Shown here: positions 27,056-35,842 of the stretch, piece by piece
How positions within the stretch are numbered: position 1 is the stretch's first letter
How the letters are laid out: every line of letters begins with the position of its first letter
Assembly: GCA_002437105.1 (NCBI GenBank)
Contig: DJOB01000006.1
Coordinates: 232,686 to 296,685 of the forward strand
DNA length: 64,000 nucleotides
Source: Caryophanales bacterium UBA6449
GTDB lineage: Bacteria; Bacillota_I; Bacilli_A; RFN20; CAG-288
Reading direction: 5' to 3'
The notes under the pieces: generated by a model
Database searches by the model: none
What the model was told of the DNA's origin: nothing
Seen by the model: the letters and a program-made list of their open reading frames with translations, nothing else
Translations under genes and position numbers: made by a program

Positions 27056-27196
27056 ATGGCTACAAAGAGAACTTATCAGCCCAGCAAGATCAAGAGAGCT
27101 CATACCTGTGGATTCCGTGCTCGTATGTCCACTCACAACGGACGCAATGTCCTTGCTCGTCGCCGCGCTAAGGGCCGTAAGAGACTGGCTGCTTAA
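27056..27196 (+). CDS. rpmH: 50S ribosomal protein L34
   Basis: A 46-residue very basic protein of the large ribosomal subunit. It contains KRTYQPSKIKRAHTCGFRAR and ends NVLARRRAKGRKRLAA, the full L34 signature, with two extra residues (AT) at the N-terminus. AAAGGAGA lies nine bases before the ATG. It is followed by rnpA, its near-universal neighbour. dnaA, often upstream, is not here. Confidence 0.97.
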   Translation: MATKRTYQPSKIKRAHTCGFRARMSTHNGRNVLARRRAKGRKRLAA

Positions 27197-27220
27197 GCCG
27201 ACATCTTTTAGAGCATCCTT

Positions 27221-27568
27221 ATGCGTAAGATCAATAGACTTCTGAAGCATGAAGATTTCCAGAGGGTGCTCAATCAGGGAGTGAAGTACAGGGATGACTG
27301 TTTCCTCATGGCGGCTACGCTCAATAAGGAAGGTCATCTCCGTGCTGGAATATCTGTCTCGCGAAAGGTCGGAGATGCAGTGTGCAGGGTTAGGGTGAGG
27401 CGGCAGGTCCGCGCGATCATCGGCGGATTGAACATCCTGTCTTGCCCTATCGATTTGGTCATCATACCCAAGCACGCTTTTATGGATGAGCGCTTTGCTG
27501 AACTGGCGGGGCGTTTCCAAAAAGGCATAGTTAGCCTGGACAGGAGAATCAAATGGGAGAATCTTTGA
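27221..27568 (+). CDS. rnpA: Ribonuclease P protein component
   Basis: Protein subunit of RNase P, which removes 5' leaders from tRNA precursors. The 115-residue protein starts RKINRLLKHEDFQRVLNQG, typical of the family, and has the basic RNA-binding helix CRVRVRRQVRAI where others show RNxxKRxxRE. It lies 24 bases after rpmH and overlaps yidC by 16 bases. Confidence 0.95.
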   Translation: MRKINRLLKHEDFQRVLNQGVKYRDDCFLMAATLNKEGHLRAGISVSRKVGDAVCRVRVRRQVRAIIGGLNILSCPIDLVIIPKHAFMDERFAELAGRFQKGIVSLDRRIKWENL

Positions 27569-29295
27569 CTTCAAGCAGAACCGATAGAAAGAAACCCAAC
27601 TGGGTCGCCAGGGCATTTGGTGCTCTTGGCGTTATTTTGGGTATAACCCTCCTTGCTTCGTGCACGAAGTCCTTCATGTCCGATGCCGATAAGACCAACG
27701 TCATGTACAGCTACTACTACGGTCAGGACTCGAACAAGTATCAGGATGAGTTGAACGGGAAGACCGATGGTACCTATGGCAATGCCACTACCATCATGAC
27801 TTCGATCGTCAGCGGTGGAACGACGGCTCGTCCCTCTCAGAACTTCATGAACTACATGTTCGGTGTCACCTACGACTATACGGATGTCCTCGCCGACCAG
27901 GGTGATGGCTCATTCAAGGTGACCAAGTACCCCTCTCCGGTCGTCTACACCGCGGAGAGCGTCGGCGAATATCTGAGCGGACCTCAGCAGTGGATCGATG
28001 CCAACCTGTTCAAGGAGAACAATGTCGATACTCTGAACGGCCACTTCGGTAAGACGGTGATGGCGACCATCGGTATCGATAGTGTGATCAAGGTCGATAC
28101 TAGCGATGAGACCGAAGATAAGCTGCAAGCGATGACCGAGTACATCGATGCCTTCCAGTCGGTGAAGGCGATGGCGGTCTTCGGCGGCTTCAACGATTCG
28201 GACAAGGTCACTCTCTGGTCGAACTTCGACAGCAACTGGGATTCGTTCCAGGACAAGTTCAGTGCGGAGGATCTCCCGGCCGGTGGCTTCGTCAAGTCGT
28301 TCGAATCCACGATGAACAGCTCAGCCAACTCCAACCGGGCCGGACTCAACACCTCCACCGAGGGTGGGATGTACGGTCAGGATGGACAGAAGATCTACAT
28401 CACCCCGAAGACCTGGGGACAGGCTTTCCGGGATTATGGATTCTTCGAGGGACTGCTCGTGTGGCCCTTCGGTTGGCTCATCAACTCGATGTCTAACGCC
28501 TTCGCTTCGCTGGGTCATGGTTGGGCGGAGTTCTTCGCCATCATGATCCTGACCATCCTGGTCCGTTCCATCCTGCTGGTCTTCTCCATCTTCTCTAATC
28601 GCAGCCAGGCGAGGATGAATTCTCTCCAGCCCGAGATCTCGGCGCTGCAGAGCAAGTATCCCAACGCTCAGACCAACCGCGAGGAGAAAACGGCTCTATC
28701 GCGCGAGACGGCTGCCCTCTATAAGAAGGCTGGGGTCAAGCCTTGGATCTCGATAGTCATGCTGATCGTTCAGTTCCCTCTATTCATCTGTGTATGGTCC
28801 GCGCTGGAAGGCTCCGCTGTGCTGTCGTCTGGTAACTTCTACGGTATCAATCTCACCCAGACGATGATGTCGGCGATGTCCACCAATGCGGCCGGGGTCG
28901 GAACTCGGGTGCTGGCGATCTTCCTCTTCATATTCATGGCAGCGGCTCAGGTGCTATCCAGTCAGCTGATGATGTGGTTCCAGACCTGGCGGCAGAAGAA
29001 GTTCTCTGTCACTACCGTCAAGGTGGATCCCAATGCTAACTCCTCGACCAAGGTGATGAAGTATGTGAGCTGGGGTATGACGATCTTCGTCTTCTTCATG
29101 GGCTTCCAGCTTCCTGTCGCTATGTCTATCTACTGGTATTTCGGTGCTCTGATGTCGATAGTTCAGGCGCTGATCACTGAACTTATCACTAGACACAATC
29201 GCAATAAGCACGTGAAGGATGGTGATTCGCTCTCCGCTATCAGGAGATCTAAGCACCACGACGATAGGCTGAAGTCGATCCGCAATTCCAAGTAG
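27553..29295 (+). CDS. yidC: Membrane protein insertase YidC
   Basis: Inserts and folds membrane proteins, alone or with SecYEG. The 580-residue protein begins with a lipoprotein signal (LLASC, Cys37), usual for Gram-positive YidC, then has an unusually large outer domain (about 40-280) before the five-helix insertase core. Core motifs include RSILLVFSIFSNRSQARMN with the groove Arg and PWISIVMLIVQFPLFICVW. The C-terminus is basic (RRSKHHDDRLK), suited to ribosome contact. It overlaps rnpA and precedes jag. Confidence 0.95.
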   Translation: MGESLTSSRTDRKKPNWVARAFGALGVILGITLLASCTKSFMSDADKTNVMYSYYYGQDSNKYQDELNGKTDGTYGNATTIMTSIVSGGTTARPSQNFMNYMFGVTYDYTDVLADQGDGSFKVTKYPSPVVYTAESVGEYLSGPQQWIDANLFKENNVDTLNGHFGKTVMATIGIDSVIKVDTSDETEDKLQAMTEYIDAFQSVKAMAVFGGFNDSDKVTLWSNFDSNWDSFQDKFSAEDLPAGGFVKSFESTMNSSANSNRAGLNTSTEGGMYGQDGQKIYITPKTWGQAFRDYGFFEGLLVWPFGWLINSMSNAFASLGHGWAEFFAIMILTILVRSILLVFSIFSNRSQARMNSLQPEISALQSKYPNAQTNREEKTALSRETAALYKKAGVKPWISIVMLIVQFPLFICVWSALEGSAVLSSGNFYGINLTQTMMSAMSTNAAGVGTRVLAIFLFIFMAAAQVLSSQLMMWFQTWRQKKFSVTTVKVDPNANSSTKVMKYVSWGMTIFVFFMGFQLPVAMSIYWYFGALMSIVQALITELITRHNRNKHVKDGDSLSAIRRSKHHDDRLKSIRNSK

Positions 29296-29302
29296 TTGGC
29301 TC

Positions 29303-29332
29303 AGGTGCTACCGCTGCGGTAGCACCTTTTTT
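29303..29332 (+). terminator. Terminator after yidC
   Basis: Perfect 11-bp stem AGGTGCTACCG / CGGTAGCACCT with a 3-base loop and TTTTT. Confidence 0.9.
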
Positions 29333-29415
29333 GTCCAGCTTTTCTCCGGGCTGGGAGCGTTTGCGCCCTCGGTTTTCAATCCTCTTTTCTGCCCGGTGTG
29401 TTAAATTATTCCGGT

Positions 29416-30057
29416 ATGGAAAAATATGTGGGAAAAACTCTGATCGACGCTTTGAGGAACGCCGCTAAATCATCGGGCAAGAGCCTCGGTGCGCTGCGTC
29501 CGATGGCGCATGTCATCATGGAGAAGAAGACTCTTCTCTACTCTCAGGTCGTCATCGGTATCTTCGACGAGCAGGAGGTGTTCAAGTTTGCCTGCGAATA
29601 CCTCGATAAGCTGCTCGACCTGATTCATGCTAAGGCTACTTACCAGCTGAATTTCGATGCTAAGAATCAGGTTATCGAGATCGATATCTCGACCGATTGC
29701 GGCAATCGGGTGATCGGTAAGAACGGTGAGAATCTCAAGGCTCTGAATAACCTGACCCGGTCCGCCGTCTTCGCCTCGTACGGTGGGGACTATCGGATCC
29801 TTCTCGACTGCGAGGGATACAAGCGGATGAAGTATCAGAAGATCGCTAGCATGGCGATCGATGAAGCCAAGGATGTTCAGAGTTCCCACGTCCCCAGCAT
29901 CATGCCTTCGATGCCTTCCGATGAGCGTCTGGTGATCCACAAGGCGCTGTCTGGCATGCGCGATATCCAGGTGGTATCGGTGGATGAGGGGAAGCACCGG
30001 CATATCGTCATCCGCTATATGCCGGGAAACGTCGTTCATTCCGATTACGATGAATAG
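29416..30057 (+). CDS. jag: RNA-binding protein Jag/KhpB
   Basis: A 213-residue RNA-binding protein with an N-terminal Jag domain (about 1-50), a KH domain whose GxxG loop reads RVIGKNGENLKAL (about 105-117), and an R3H domain near the C-terminus (SSHVPSIMPSMPSDERLVIH). Known partners are KhpA and many mRNAs; it affects cell elongation in other Firmicutes. A terminator separates it from yidC. The ATG has no ribosome site; an extended -10 (TGTTAAATT, 29399-29407) lies only 8 bases upstream, so the mRNA may be leaderless. Confidence 0.93.
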   Translation: MEKYVGKTLIDALRNAAKSSGKSLGALRPMAHVIMEKKTLLYSQVVIGIFDEQEVFKFACEYLDKLLDLIHAKATYQLNFDAKNQVIEIDISTDCGNRVIGKNGENLKALNNLTRSAVFASYGGDYRILLDCEGYKRMKYQKIASMAIDEAKDVQSSHVPSIMPSMPSDERLVIHKALSGMRDIQVVSVDEGKHRHIVIRYMPGNVVHSDYDE

Positions 30058-30069
30058 CGGAAACAGAGC

Positions 30070-30134
30070 ATAGAAAAAGGGCTCCAGAGCCTAGCTCGCA
30101 CGGTGGCGAGTCGGAATCTGGAGCCTTTTTCTAT
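30070..30134. terminator. Long bidirectional terminator
   Basis: ATAGAAAAAGGGCTCCAGA pairs with TCTGGAGCCTTTTTCTAT (one bulged G), with a CTCGC/GCGAG hairpin in the loop. It serves jag and the convergent ABC permease gene. Confidence 0.88.
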
Positions 30135-30139
30135 CGTGT

Positions 30140-32617
30140 CTACAGCGGTAGATCCTTCTTCGTGAAGATGATCGATCCAGCGGCGTATGTGACTATCGTG
30201 ATGGCGAACAGACCCACCAGCTTCGCCCAGTAGATCGGATTGCCTTCCATGACGGCCATTCCATCGTAGAGGCTGAAGATCGAGATGTAGTTGAAGAAGT
30301 TCATCGCCTCGATCCTGACGGTCGCAGGGATCGCCTTGGTTCCGAACAGACCGAGGATGGTGCAGATGAAGAAGAAGATATTCAGTCCGCCACCTATGGC
30401 AATCGAGTGGCGGGTCTTATTGAAGAGGCAAGAGGAGAGGAAGCAGATACCGGAGATGGCGATCACGATGGCGAAGTTGCCGAGTCCGTACATGGACAGG
30501 TTGGCGATCGACAGGGATTCGACCAGGTCGGTACCACCGGTGAGAATGCCGATTCCGCGCGCGGCCAATCCGCCGAGGAAGAGCAGGAGGCTCAGGACAG
30601 CTTCGGTCACCAGCAGGAAGATACCCTCGGTGAAGATGAAGGTCGAGCGTTTGATGGGAGTGGCGAGCGTGAAGGCGAGCGAGCCGGTCTCGACCTTCTC
30701 GGAGACGAGCGAATTCGCAGTGATGATCGTATAGACCATGGGGATGAGGACGCACGCCATACCATATGAGATGATACCGACGAACACTCCGTAGGTGTTG
30801 AAGTCCGCCAGCTCGTTCAGGGTGTCGGTCACTCCGGAGGGAAGCTGATCCATGACGCCGGTGCTGGAGCGAACCATCGCCGCGATCATGGCATCCTGCT
30901 GGCTGTATCCGGCCTCTAGATTGCTCTGGTAGAGCTTGATGTAGGAGTAGATACCGGAAGTCGCATAGCCGTTGGCGGTATCGAGCATCGTCTTCCCGTC
31001 CATGCCCGCCTTTCTCGCATCGATCTGATCAGCCGAGGTTATCGTAGCGTCGTACTTCTCGTTGTATCGCTTGATCAGTTCCTTCTCCACCGTGTCGCTG
31101 ATGATGGATGAGACGTGGTCGAGCAGGGCCGATTCGATGAGGTTCTCTCCGTCGAAGTACTGATTCTTACCGTTCTCGTCATAGGTGGTGAATTCGTCCA
31201 TGAAGGAGGTCAGATAGGGAAGCAGATTGTTCTGGATTTCCTCGTCAGCTTCCTTTTTAGCCTCTGCGATCTCCGCGTCGGAATAGCCCTCGCCGGTGAT
31301 GATGTCCTTGTGCATCTTCTGAGCGATGTTGGATTTGGTGCCCATCTTATCGGCGACGGGGGTGAACAGATCGGGTTTGTACACCATGATCCGCTCGGAT
31401 TTCACGATGGGATTTCCGTTGGTATCCGTTTCTCCTGTATCTATATATCTGATGGGATAGCCCAGATCGTCGGTGAGGTAGTTCACGGTGAATTCGGGGA
31501 GATAGTTGTAGTATGCGAGGTCGCCGATGGTGTTGATAACCGCGCTCTCGATACCCTCCTTGAGCGCTGTGGTGCGGTAGTTTTCCTTGTTGTCGATGAA
31601 TGCGGTCTTGTAGTCTTGCCCTGAAGCATCGGTCTTGTTGTATGCTGCTTTGAGGTGATCGACGACCGTCTTAGCCTCTTCTTTGATCGAATCGTCAGCG
31701 AGGGTCGTGATCAGGTCGAATGAGGTTTCGGTTCCCTTCTCCTTCGCCAGCTTCTGTTTCTCCGCCTCGGTCATATCGGGTTGCGCATCGAGGACGGCAT
31801 TGAAGGAGACGAGGTTCGTGTGGATGAGTTCGCCGGCGGCTTTCGCATCATCCTTGGAGGTGGTGTATCCATCCAGCAGCAGATCCTGAGCGGTCGGGGC
31901 GACTATCGAGGTGATGAGGTCGCGGGAGGATATGGTGGTGTTGTTCTTCGATCCATCCGTATAGGCTTTGGCGTAGTAGGCGTCACAGTAGTAGGGAACA
32001 GCGGCTTTGATGACCTTCTTCTCCTGGTCGGTCAGATCCTTGATTCCACTGATGCTGTCGAATAGACCTCCATTTCCATCCATGGCTCGATCGACTAGAT
32101 CCACCATCTCCTCCTTGGTCTTCTGCGGATCTTTTCCCTTCTGGATGTACACGAGGTCGTAGATGCCGTTGGCGGCTTTGACCGCGTCTTGCACCTTGGT
32201 GTCGTTGGTCATCGTGAAGGCTTGGCTCGATAGCTCGGTCCCTTCCTGCTGGGATTCATCCATGAGGATGTAGCTCTTGCCCGATTCCTCGAGCGTGGTG
32301 TAGAGCGAGACCGATTCGGTCTTGACCTGGGTCTCCAGCGAAGCGCTGTCGAACAGGTCGGACAGCGAGGTCTTGGTCACGTTGAAGTTCAGGGTGGAGA
32401 GGATCAGCACGATGATTATGATGATCAGCGCGTTTCCCAGTCCTACGACTAGCCAACCGACCCAGTTGGACTTGAGGCTCTCCATGAAGATAGCGGGCGA
32501 GAAGAAGCTGTGTCTAAACTTCTTGGATCTCGTCGGTGTCTCGTCGAGCTTGGGTGGCAGCTCGATCTGTTCTACCTGTATCTCTTTCTTCTGATCCGTT
32601 TTTACCGTCTGTTCCAT
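30140..32617 (-). CDS. ABC-2-type permease with very large outer domain
   Basis: An 825-residue membrane protein: a polar cytoplasmic start (about 1-50), one membrane helix (about 52-75), a very large polar and mainly helical region (about 80-615), then five or six membrane helices (about 620-815). This is the ABC-2 plan with a long extracytoplasmic insertion after helix 1. MVYTIITANSLVSEKVETGSLAFTL marks the coupling region. It follows two ABC ATPase genes, with a 13-base gap, and would form the membrane part of their transporter. Substrate unknown. Confidence 0.82.
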   Translation of the reverse strand: MEQTVKTDQKKEIQVEQIELPPKLDETPTRSKKFRHSFFSPAIFMESLKSNWVGWLVVGLGNALIIIIIVLILSTLNFNVTKTSLSDLFDSASLETQVKTESVSLYTTLEESGKSYILMDESQQEGTELSSQAFTMTNDTKVQDAVKAANGIYDLVYIQKGKDPQKTKEEMVDLVDRAMDGNGGLFDSISGIKDLTDQEKKVIKAAVPYYCDAYYAKAYTDGSKNNTTISSRDLITSIVAPTAQDLLLDGYTTSKDDAKAAGELIHTNLVSFNAVLDAQPDMTEAEKQKLAKEKGTETSFDLITTLADDSIKEEAKTVVDHLKAAYNKTDASGQDYKTAFIDNKENYRTTALKEGIESAVINTIGDLAYYNYLPEFTVNYLTDDLGYPIRYIDTGETDTNGNPIVKSERIMVYKPDLFTPVADKMGTKSNIAQKMHKDIITGEGYSDAEIAEAKKEADEEIQNNLLPYLTSFMDEFTTYDENGKNQYFDGENLIESALLDHVSSIISDTVEKELIKRYNEKYDATITSADQIDARKAGMDGKTMLDTANGYATSGIYSYIKLYQSNLEAGYSQQDAMIAAMVRSSTGVMDQLPSGVTDTLNELADFNTYGVFVGIISYGMACVLIPMVYTIITANSLVSEKVETGSLAFTLATPIKRSTFIFTEGIFLLVTEAVLSLLLFLGGLAARGIGILTGGTDLVESLSIANLSMYGLGNFAIVIAISGICFLSSCLFNKTRHSIAIGGGLNIFFFICTILGLFGTKAIPATVRIEAMNFFNYISIFSLYDGMAVMEGNPIYWAKLVGLFAITIVTYAAGSIIFTKKDLPL

Positions 32618-32630
32618 ATCTTCCTCCTTC

Positions 32631-33518
32631 CTATCTCTTTCTCTCGTTGAAGTAGCTCTTCAGGGTGTAGGGAATCTCGGAGAAGAACTTCAAGCTCGTG
32701 TGGGATAGCTTTTTGATCAGCGCGTCGTCATCGTTCTTATCCACACGTATAGTCAATTGGTTGTATTGAGGTTGTTTCCTTCGAATATCGTAATTATCGG
32801 TGAGGAATGATTCGTAATCTTCTCTATTGTTGAATTCTATCTTATAGTCGCGGAACGGCTTTTCCTTCAGGGCGTTGACATCGGCGATATCGACGATCTT
32901 TCCCTCGGTTATCAGCGCGACTCGATCGCAGACTCGCTCCAGTTCCTCGATGGTATTGGATGACATGATGATGGTGGCTCCGCGGGCTTTCTCCTCCAGG
33001 ACGATTCTGAGGAATTCGTCTCTCATCAGGGGATCGAGGCCTGTGGTCGGTTCATCCATGATGATGAGTGGCGCCTGGATCATCAGGGCGGTGACGATCG
33101 CTGTCTTCTGCTTCATGCCCTTGGACATCCGTTTGGGGTAGGCGCGGATATCCAGCTGCAGGCGCTTGATGATCGAATCGGAGTAGGTGAAGTCGGTGAC
33201 ATGAACCATCTTGGCGTAGTTGTGGAGGAATTCTCCACCGGTACGATAGTCTGGGAAGTTGATCTCGCCCGGGACATATCCGACATAGTTCTTTATCTGG
33301 GCGGCGTCCCGGTAGGCATCTAGACCGTAGATCTTTAGCGATCCGCTATCGGATTTAATGAACCCCATCATCTGTCTTAGAAAGGTCGATTTTCCCGCTC
33401 CGTTCTCACCTACTAGACCGAAGGCTTCACCCTTCTTTACCTGGAGAGTGATGCCGAAGTTTCCGCGGTTGTGACCATAGTCTTTCGTCACGTTGTCGGC
33501 TTTGACTACGATACTCAT
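32631..33518 (-). CDS. ABC transporter ATP-binding protein
   Basis: A 295-residue ATPase with Walker A GENGAGKST near residue 37, signature MSKGMKQKT, Walker B LIIMDEPTTGLD and H-loop region SSNTIEEL. The switch histidine is replaced by Asn (SSN instead of xxH), which may lower or change activity. It lies one base after the gene for the other ATPase and 13 bases before the permease. The two ATPases probably pair as a heterodimer. Confidence 0.9.
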   Translation of the reverse strand: MSIVVKADNVTKDYGHNRGNFGITLQVKKGEAFGLVGENGAGKSTFLRQMMGFIKSDSGSLKIYGLDAYRDAAQIKNYVGYVPGEINFPDYRTGGEFLHNYAKMVHVTDFTYSDSIIKRLQLDIRAYPKRMSKGMKQKTAIVTALMIQAPLIIMDEPTTGLDPLMRDEFLRIVLEEKARGATIIMSSNTIEELERVCDRVALITEGKIVDIADVNALKEKPFRDYKIEFNNREDYESFLTDNYDIRRKQPQYNQLTIRVDKNDDDALIKKLSHTSLKFFSEIPYTLKSYFNERKR

Positions 33519-33519
33519 C

Positions 33520-34440
33520 CTAGATACCTCCGAAAGTCTTGTTCTCCTTGTAGAATGACATGAAGTAGTCTTCGAGCGTCTCCTTGATCTCGTGGATGTC
33601 TGCTACCTCCGTGCCCGATAATGTTTTCATGAAGTCGTTTATCTGATTATCGGTGGTGGTGATGGTCAGTGACCTATCTTTGCTGTCGGAATCGACCACC
33701 TTGAAGCTTGGCATGGGGGTGGACATGCGCGCGAAGCTATCCTGGTCCCTGAATACTATCCTGTAGGTCTTCTCCGCCTTGTGCTTGAGGTCATCGGCCT
33801 TGAAGAGCGAGACGATCTTTCCATCCTTGATGACGGCTATCCGGTCCGCGCATGAATCTATCTCAGCGAAGATGTGGGACGACATCAGCATCGTCTTACC
33901 CCTTCTCTTCTCCGCTTTGATCAGCTCGACGAAAACCTTCTGCATCTGAGGATCGAGACCTGATGATGGCTCGTCCATGACGATGATATCGGGATCGCTC
34001 ATAAAGCAGCAGACGACTGCCATCTTTCGCTTCATTCCCAGCGACATCTCCTTGCAGAGGAGCGAGGAATCAAGCTGGAAGGCCTGGATGAGCCAATTGA
34101 GGAAGGTATCGTCCTTCACGTTTTTGAGCTGTTTCATCTCGCGGATGAATTCTTCACCTGTGAGAGCGGCCGGGAGGGCTATCTCACCGGGGAGGTATGA
34201 GACGCGCTCCATCACCTGGTCGCGATATTTAAACGAGTCCTTACCATCGATATAGGTGTGACCGCTGTCGGGTTTGGCAAAGCCCATCAGATGTCTGATC
34301 GTGGTTGATTTGCCCGCGCCATTGGGGCCGAGAAAGCCGAAGCACTCGCCTTTCTTCACCTCGAAAGATACCCCGAAGACCCCGCGTCCCTGTCCATAGT
34401 TTCGGGTCAGGTTGTCGATCTTGATCACCGCATCGCCCAT
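33520..34440 (-). CDS. ABC transporter ATP-binding protein
   Basis: First gene of this operon, 306 residues. Walker A GPNGAGKST near residue 38, signature MSLGMKRKM, Walker B IIVMDEPSSGLD, and a normal H-loop histidine (MSSHIF). It is clearly related to the next ATPase, so the pair probably arose by duplication. A divergent TetR-type gene lies 144 bases upstream and likely controls the operon. Confidence 0.9.
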   Translation of the reverse strand: MGDAVIKIDNLTRNYGQGRGVFGVSFEVKKGECFGFLGPNGAGKSTTIRHLMGFAKPDSGHTYIDGKDSFKYRDQVMERVSYLPGEIALPAALTGEEFIREMKQLKNVKDDTFLNWLIQAFQLDSSLLCKEMSLGMKRKMAVVCCFMSDPDIIVMDEPSSGLDPQMQKVFVELIKAEKRRGKTMLMSSHIFAEIDSCADRIAVIKDGKIVSLFKADDLKHKAEKTYRIVFRDQDSFARMSTPMPSFKVVDSDSKDRSLTITTTDNQINDFMKTLSGTEVADIHEIKETLEDYFMSFYKENKTFGGI

Positions 34441-34459
34441 TTTTTTATCTTCCTCCGTA

Positions 34460-34568
34460 TAGTTTACTTTTTATCTGCTTTAGTTTATTTTATTAACCAC
34501 GGTAATTTAGTTTGCCCAATGAGAAGTTTCTTGCCATCGGTGAAGTAAATCATCACTAGATAGTTTAC
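34460..34568. repeat. Four TAGTTTA-like direct repeats between ABC operon and TetR gene
   Basis: TAGTTTAC at 34460 and 34561, TAGTTTAT at 34481 and TAGTTTGC at 34508. The copies face the same way and are unevenly spaced (21, 27 and 53 bases), in the divergent promoter region. They may be binding sites for the TetR-type protein or another factor. Confidence 0.4.
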
Positions 34569-34584
34569 ACATTAAGGAGACTAT

Positions 34585-35193
34585 ATGAGGGGTCTAGATG
34601 AATTATTTGATGAATATACAGCTCTATTAAAGGAGGATCCTCGCATCATTCGCAGCAAGCGCGATCTCGCTAATGCTCTAGAGACTCTCCTGACTCAGAA
34701 GAGCTTGGAAAATATCACTATCAAGGAGATCGCTCATACCGCGATGGTGAGCAAGCTGACTTTCTACAATAACTTCGACGATAAGGATGACCTGCTGGTA
34801 TTCCTGCTGAATCGCTACGGTATCCAGATATTGAATTCGGTTCACGAGATACTGGCTAGCGATCTCCCGTCAGCAGAGAAGTATAGCCGGACGGTTGAAG
34901 GGATCGTCATGTACCTCTATAAGAGCCCTACCCCGCTGAGAAGGATCATCGAGAACGACAGCTCTAAGGCGTTCTACTGGAGTCTGGAAGAGTACATCCG
35001 CCACCTGTGTGTGAAGGTGCTGGGGATATATAAGGGAATAATCGATTGTTCCGTCCCTCCCGAGATCTTCTCCTCATATTTCTCGGGGGCTTTCACAGGT
35101 TTGATCTATCACCTTGTCAAAGAGGATAAATACCAGCCGGAAGAGATCGTGAAGTACATCATAAATTTGACCGTCCCCAAATTTAAAAAGTGA
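34585..35193 (+). CDS. TetR-family transcriptional regulator
   Basis: A 202-residue regulator with an N-terminal helix-turn-helix (about 28-70): SLENITIKEIAHTAMVSKLT then FYNNFDDKDDLL, the common TetR pattern. The remaining helices form the ligand/dimer domain (YFSGAFTGLIYHLVKED near the end). TAAGGAGA seven bases before the ATG sets the start. It is divergent from the two-ATPase ABC operon and is probably its repressor, released by an unknown ligand. Confidence 0.88.
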   Translation: MRGLDELFDEYTALLKEDPRIIRSKRDLANALETLLTQKSLENITIKEIAHTAMVSKLTFYNNFDDKDDLLVFLLNRYGIQILNSVHEILASDLPSAEKYSRTVEGIVMYLYKSPTPLRRIIENDSSKAFYWSLEEYIRHLCVKVLGIYKGIIDCSVPPEIFSSYFSGAFTGLIYHLVKEDKYQPEEIVKYIINLTVPKFKK

Positions 35194-35373
35194 TTAGAGA
35201 GATATCTCTATCTGTTTTTCTTATTTATTTTTCAATATCTATACTATATTCCATATCTTTTTTAATGAATAAAGATGGAAGCTTTAATAAGGCTATATGA
35301 ATATGATCTGTTCTTATTCTTCTTTAGAATCTAGATGCTTATCGGCTTGAATACGGATGTCTTTTATGAGGAA

Positions 35374-35418
35374 TAAAAAAGGATGCGCTGATCCCTTGAA
35401 GGATCTCGAGCGCATCCT
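35374..35418 (-). terminator. Terminator of the ATP synthase operon
   Basis: On the minus strand AGGATGCGCT / AGCGCATCCT with an inner GATCC/GGATC helix, followed by TTTTTT. It lies just after atpC. It may also help end the TetR transcript. Confidence 0.88.
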
Positions 35419-35423
35419 GATTT

Positions 35424-35840
35424 CTATCTGGACTTTTTACTGGCGATAGCGATCGCGCTGATAGCGTGTTCGAGCTCGCGTTGAGCGCGGCGGTGCTCCT
35501 CGGTAGAAGAGGCTGCCCGGAGTTTCTCTTCGGCGTTTCTCTTCTCCTCGAGAGCTTCGATCTCCGTTATCTTATCGTCCGGTTCGAGCGAGCGGAGAAT
35601 CAGAGTAGCGGTATTGGTGGCATTGTCCATCCGGAGCGCTCCGCCGCCAGCGATATATGTCTCCCTCTTATCATCTTTTACGATGATCAGGGGCGAGATC
35701 TCGATGTTGGCAATGAGTGATTCGTGGTCGGGAAGCAGGTCGATGTAGCCGGCGTTGGTCTGACAGATGACCTGGGAGGCATCCATCCTCTGCTCCTTAG
35801 ACTCCGGGGTGATGATGACCAGGTGAAGCGCCTTATTCAT
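35424..35840 (-). CDS. atpC: ATP synthase epsilon subunit
   Basis: A 138-residue F1 subunit that links the rotor to the c ring and can restrain ATP hydrolysis. It has the N-terminal beta-sandwich (HLVIITPESKEQRMDASQV; GYIDLLPDHESLIANIE) and two C-terminal helices rich in Glu and Arg. Last gene of the atp operon, two bases after atpD. Confidence 0.95.
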   Translation of the reverse strand: MNKALHLVIITPESKEQRMDASQVICQTNAGYIDLLPDHESLIANIEISPLIIVKDDKRETYIAGGGALRMDNATNTATLILRSLEPDDKITEIEALEEKRNAEEKLRAASSTEEHRRAQRELEHAISAIAIASKKSR

Positions 35841-35842
35841 CG

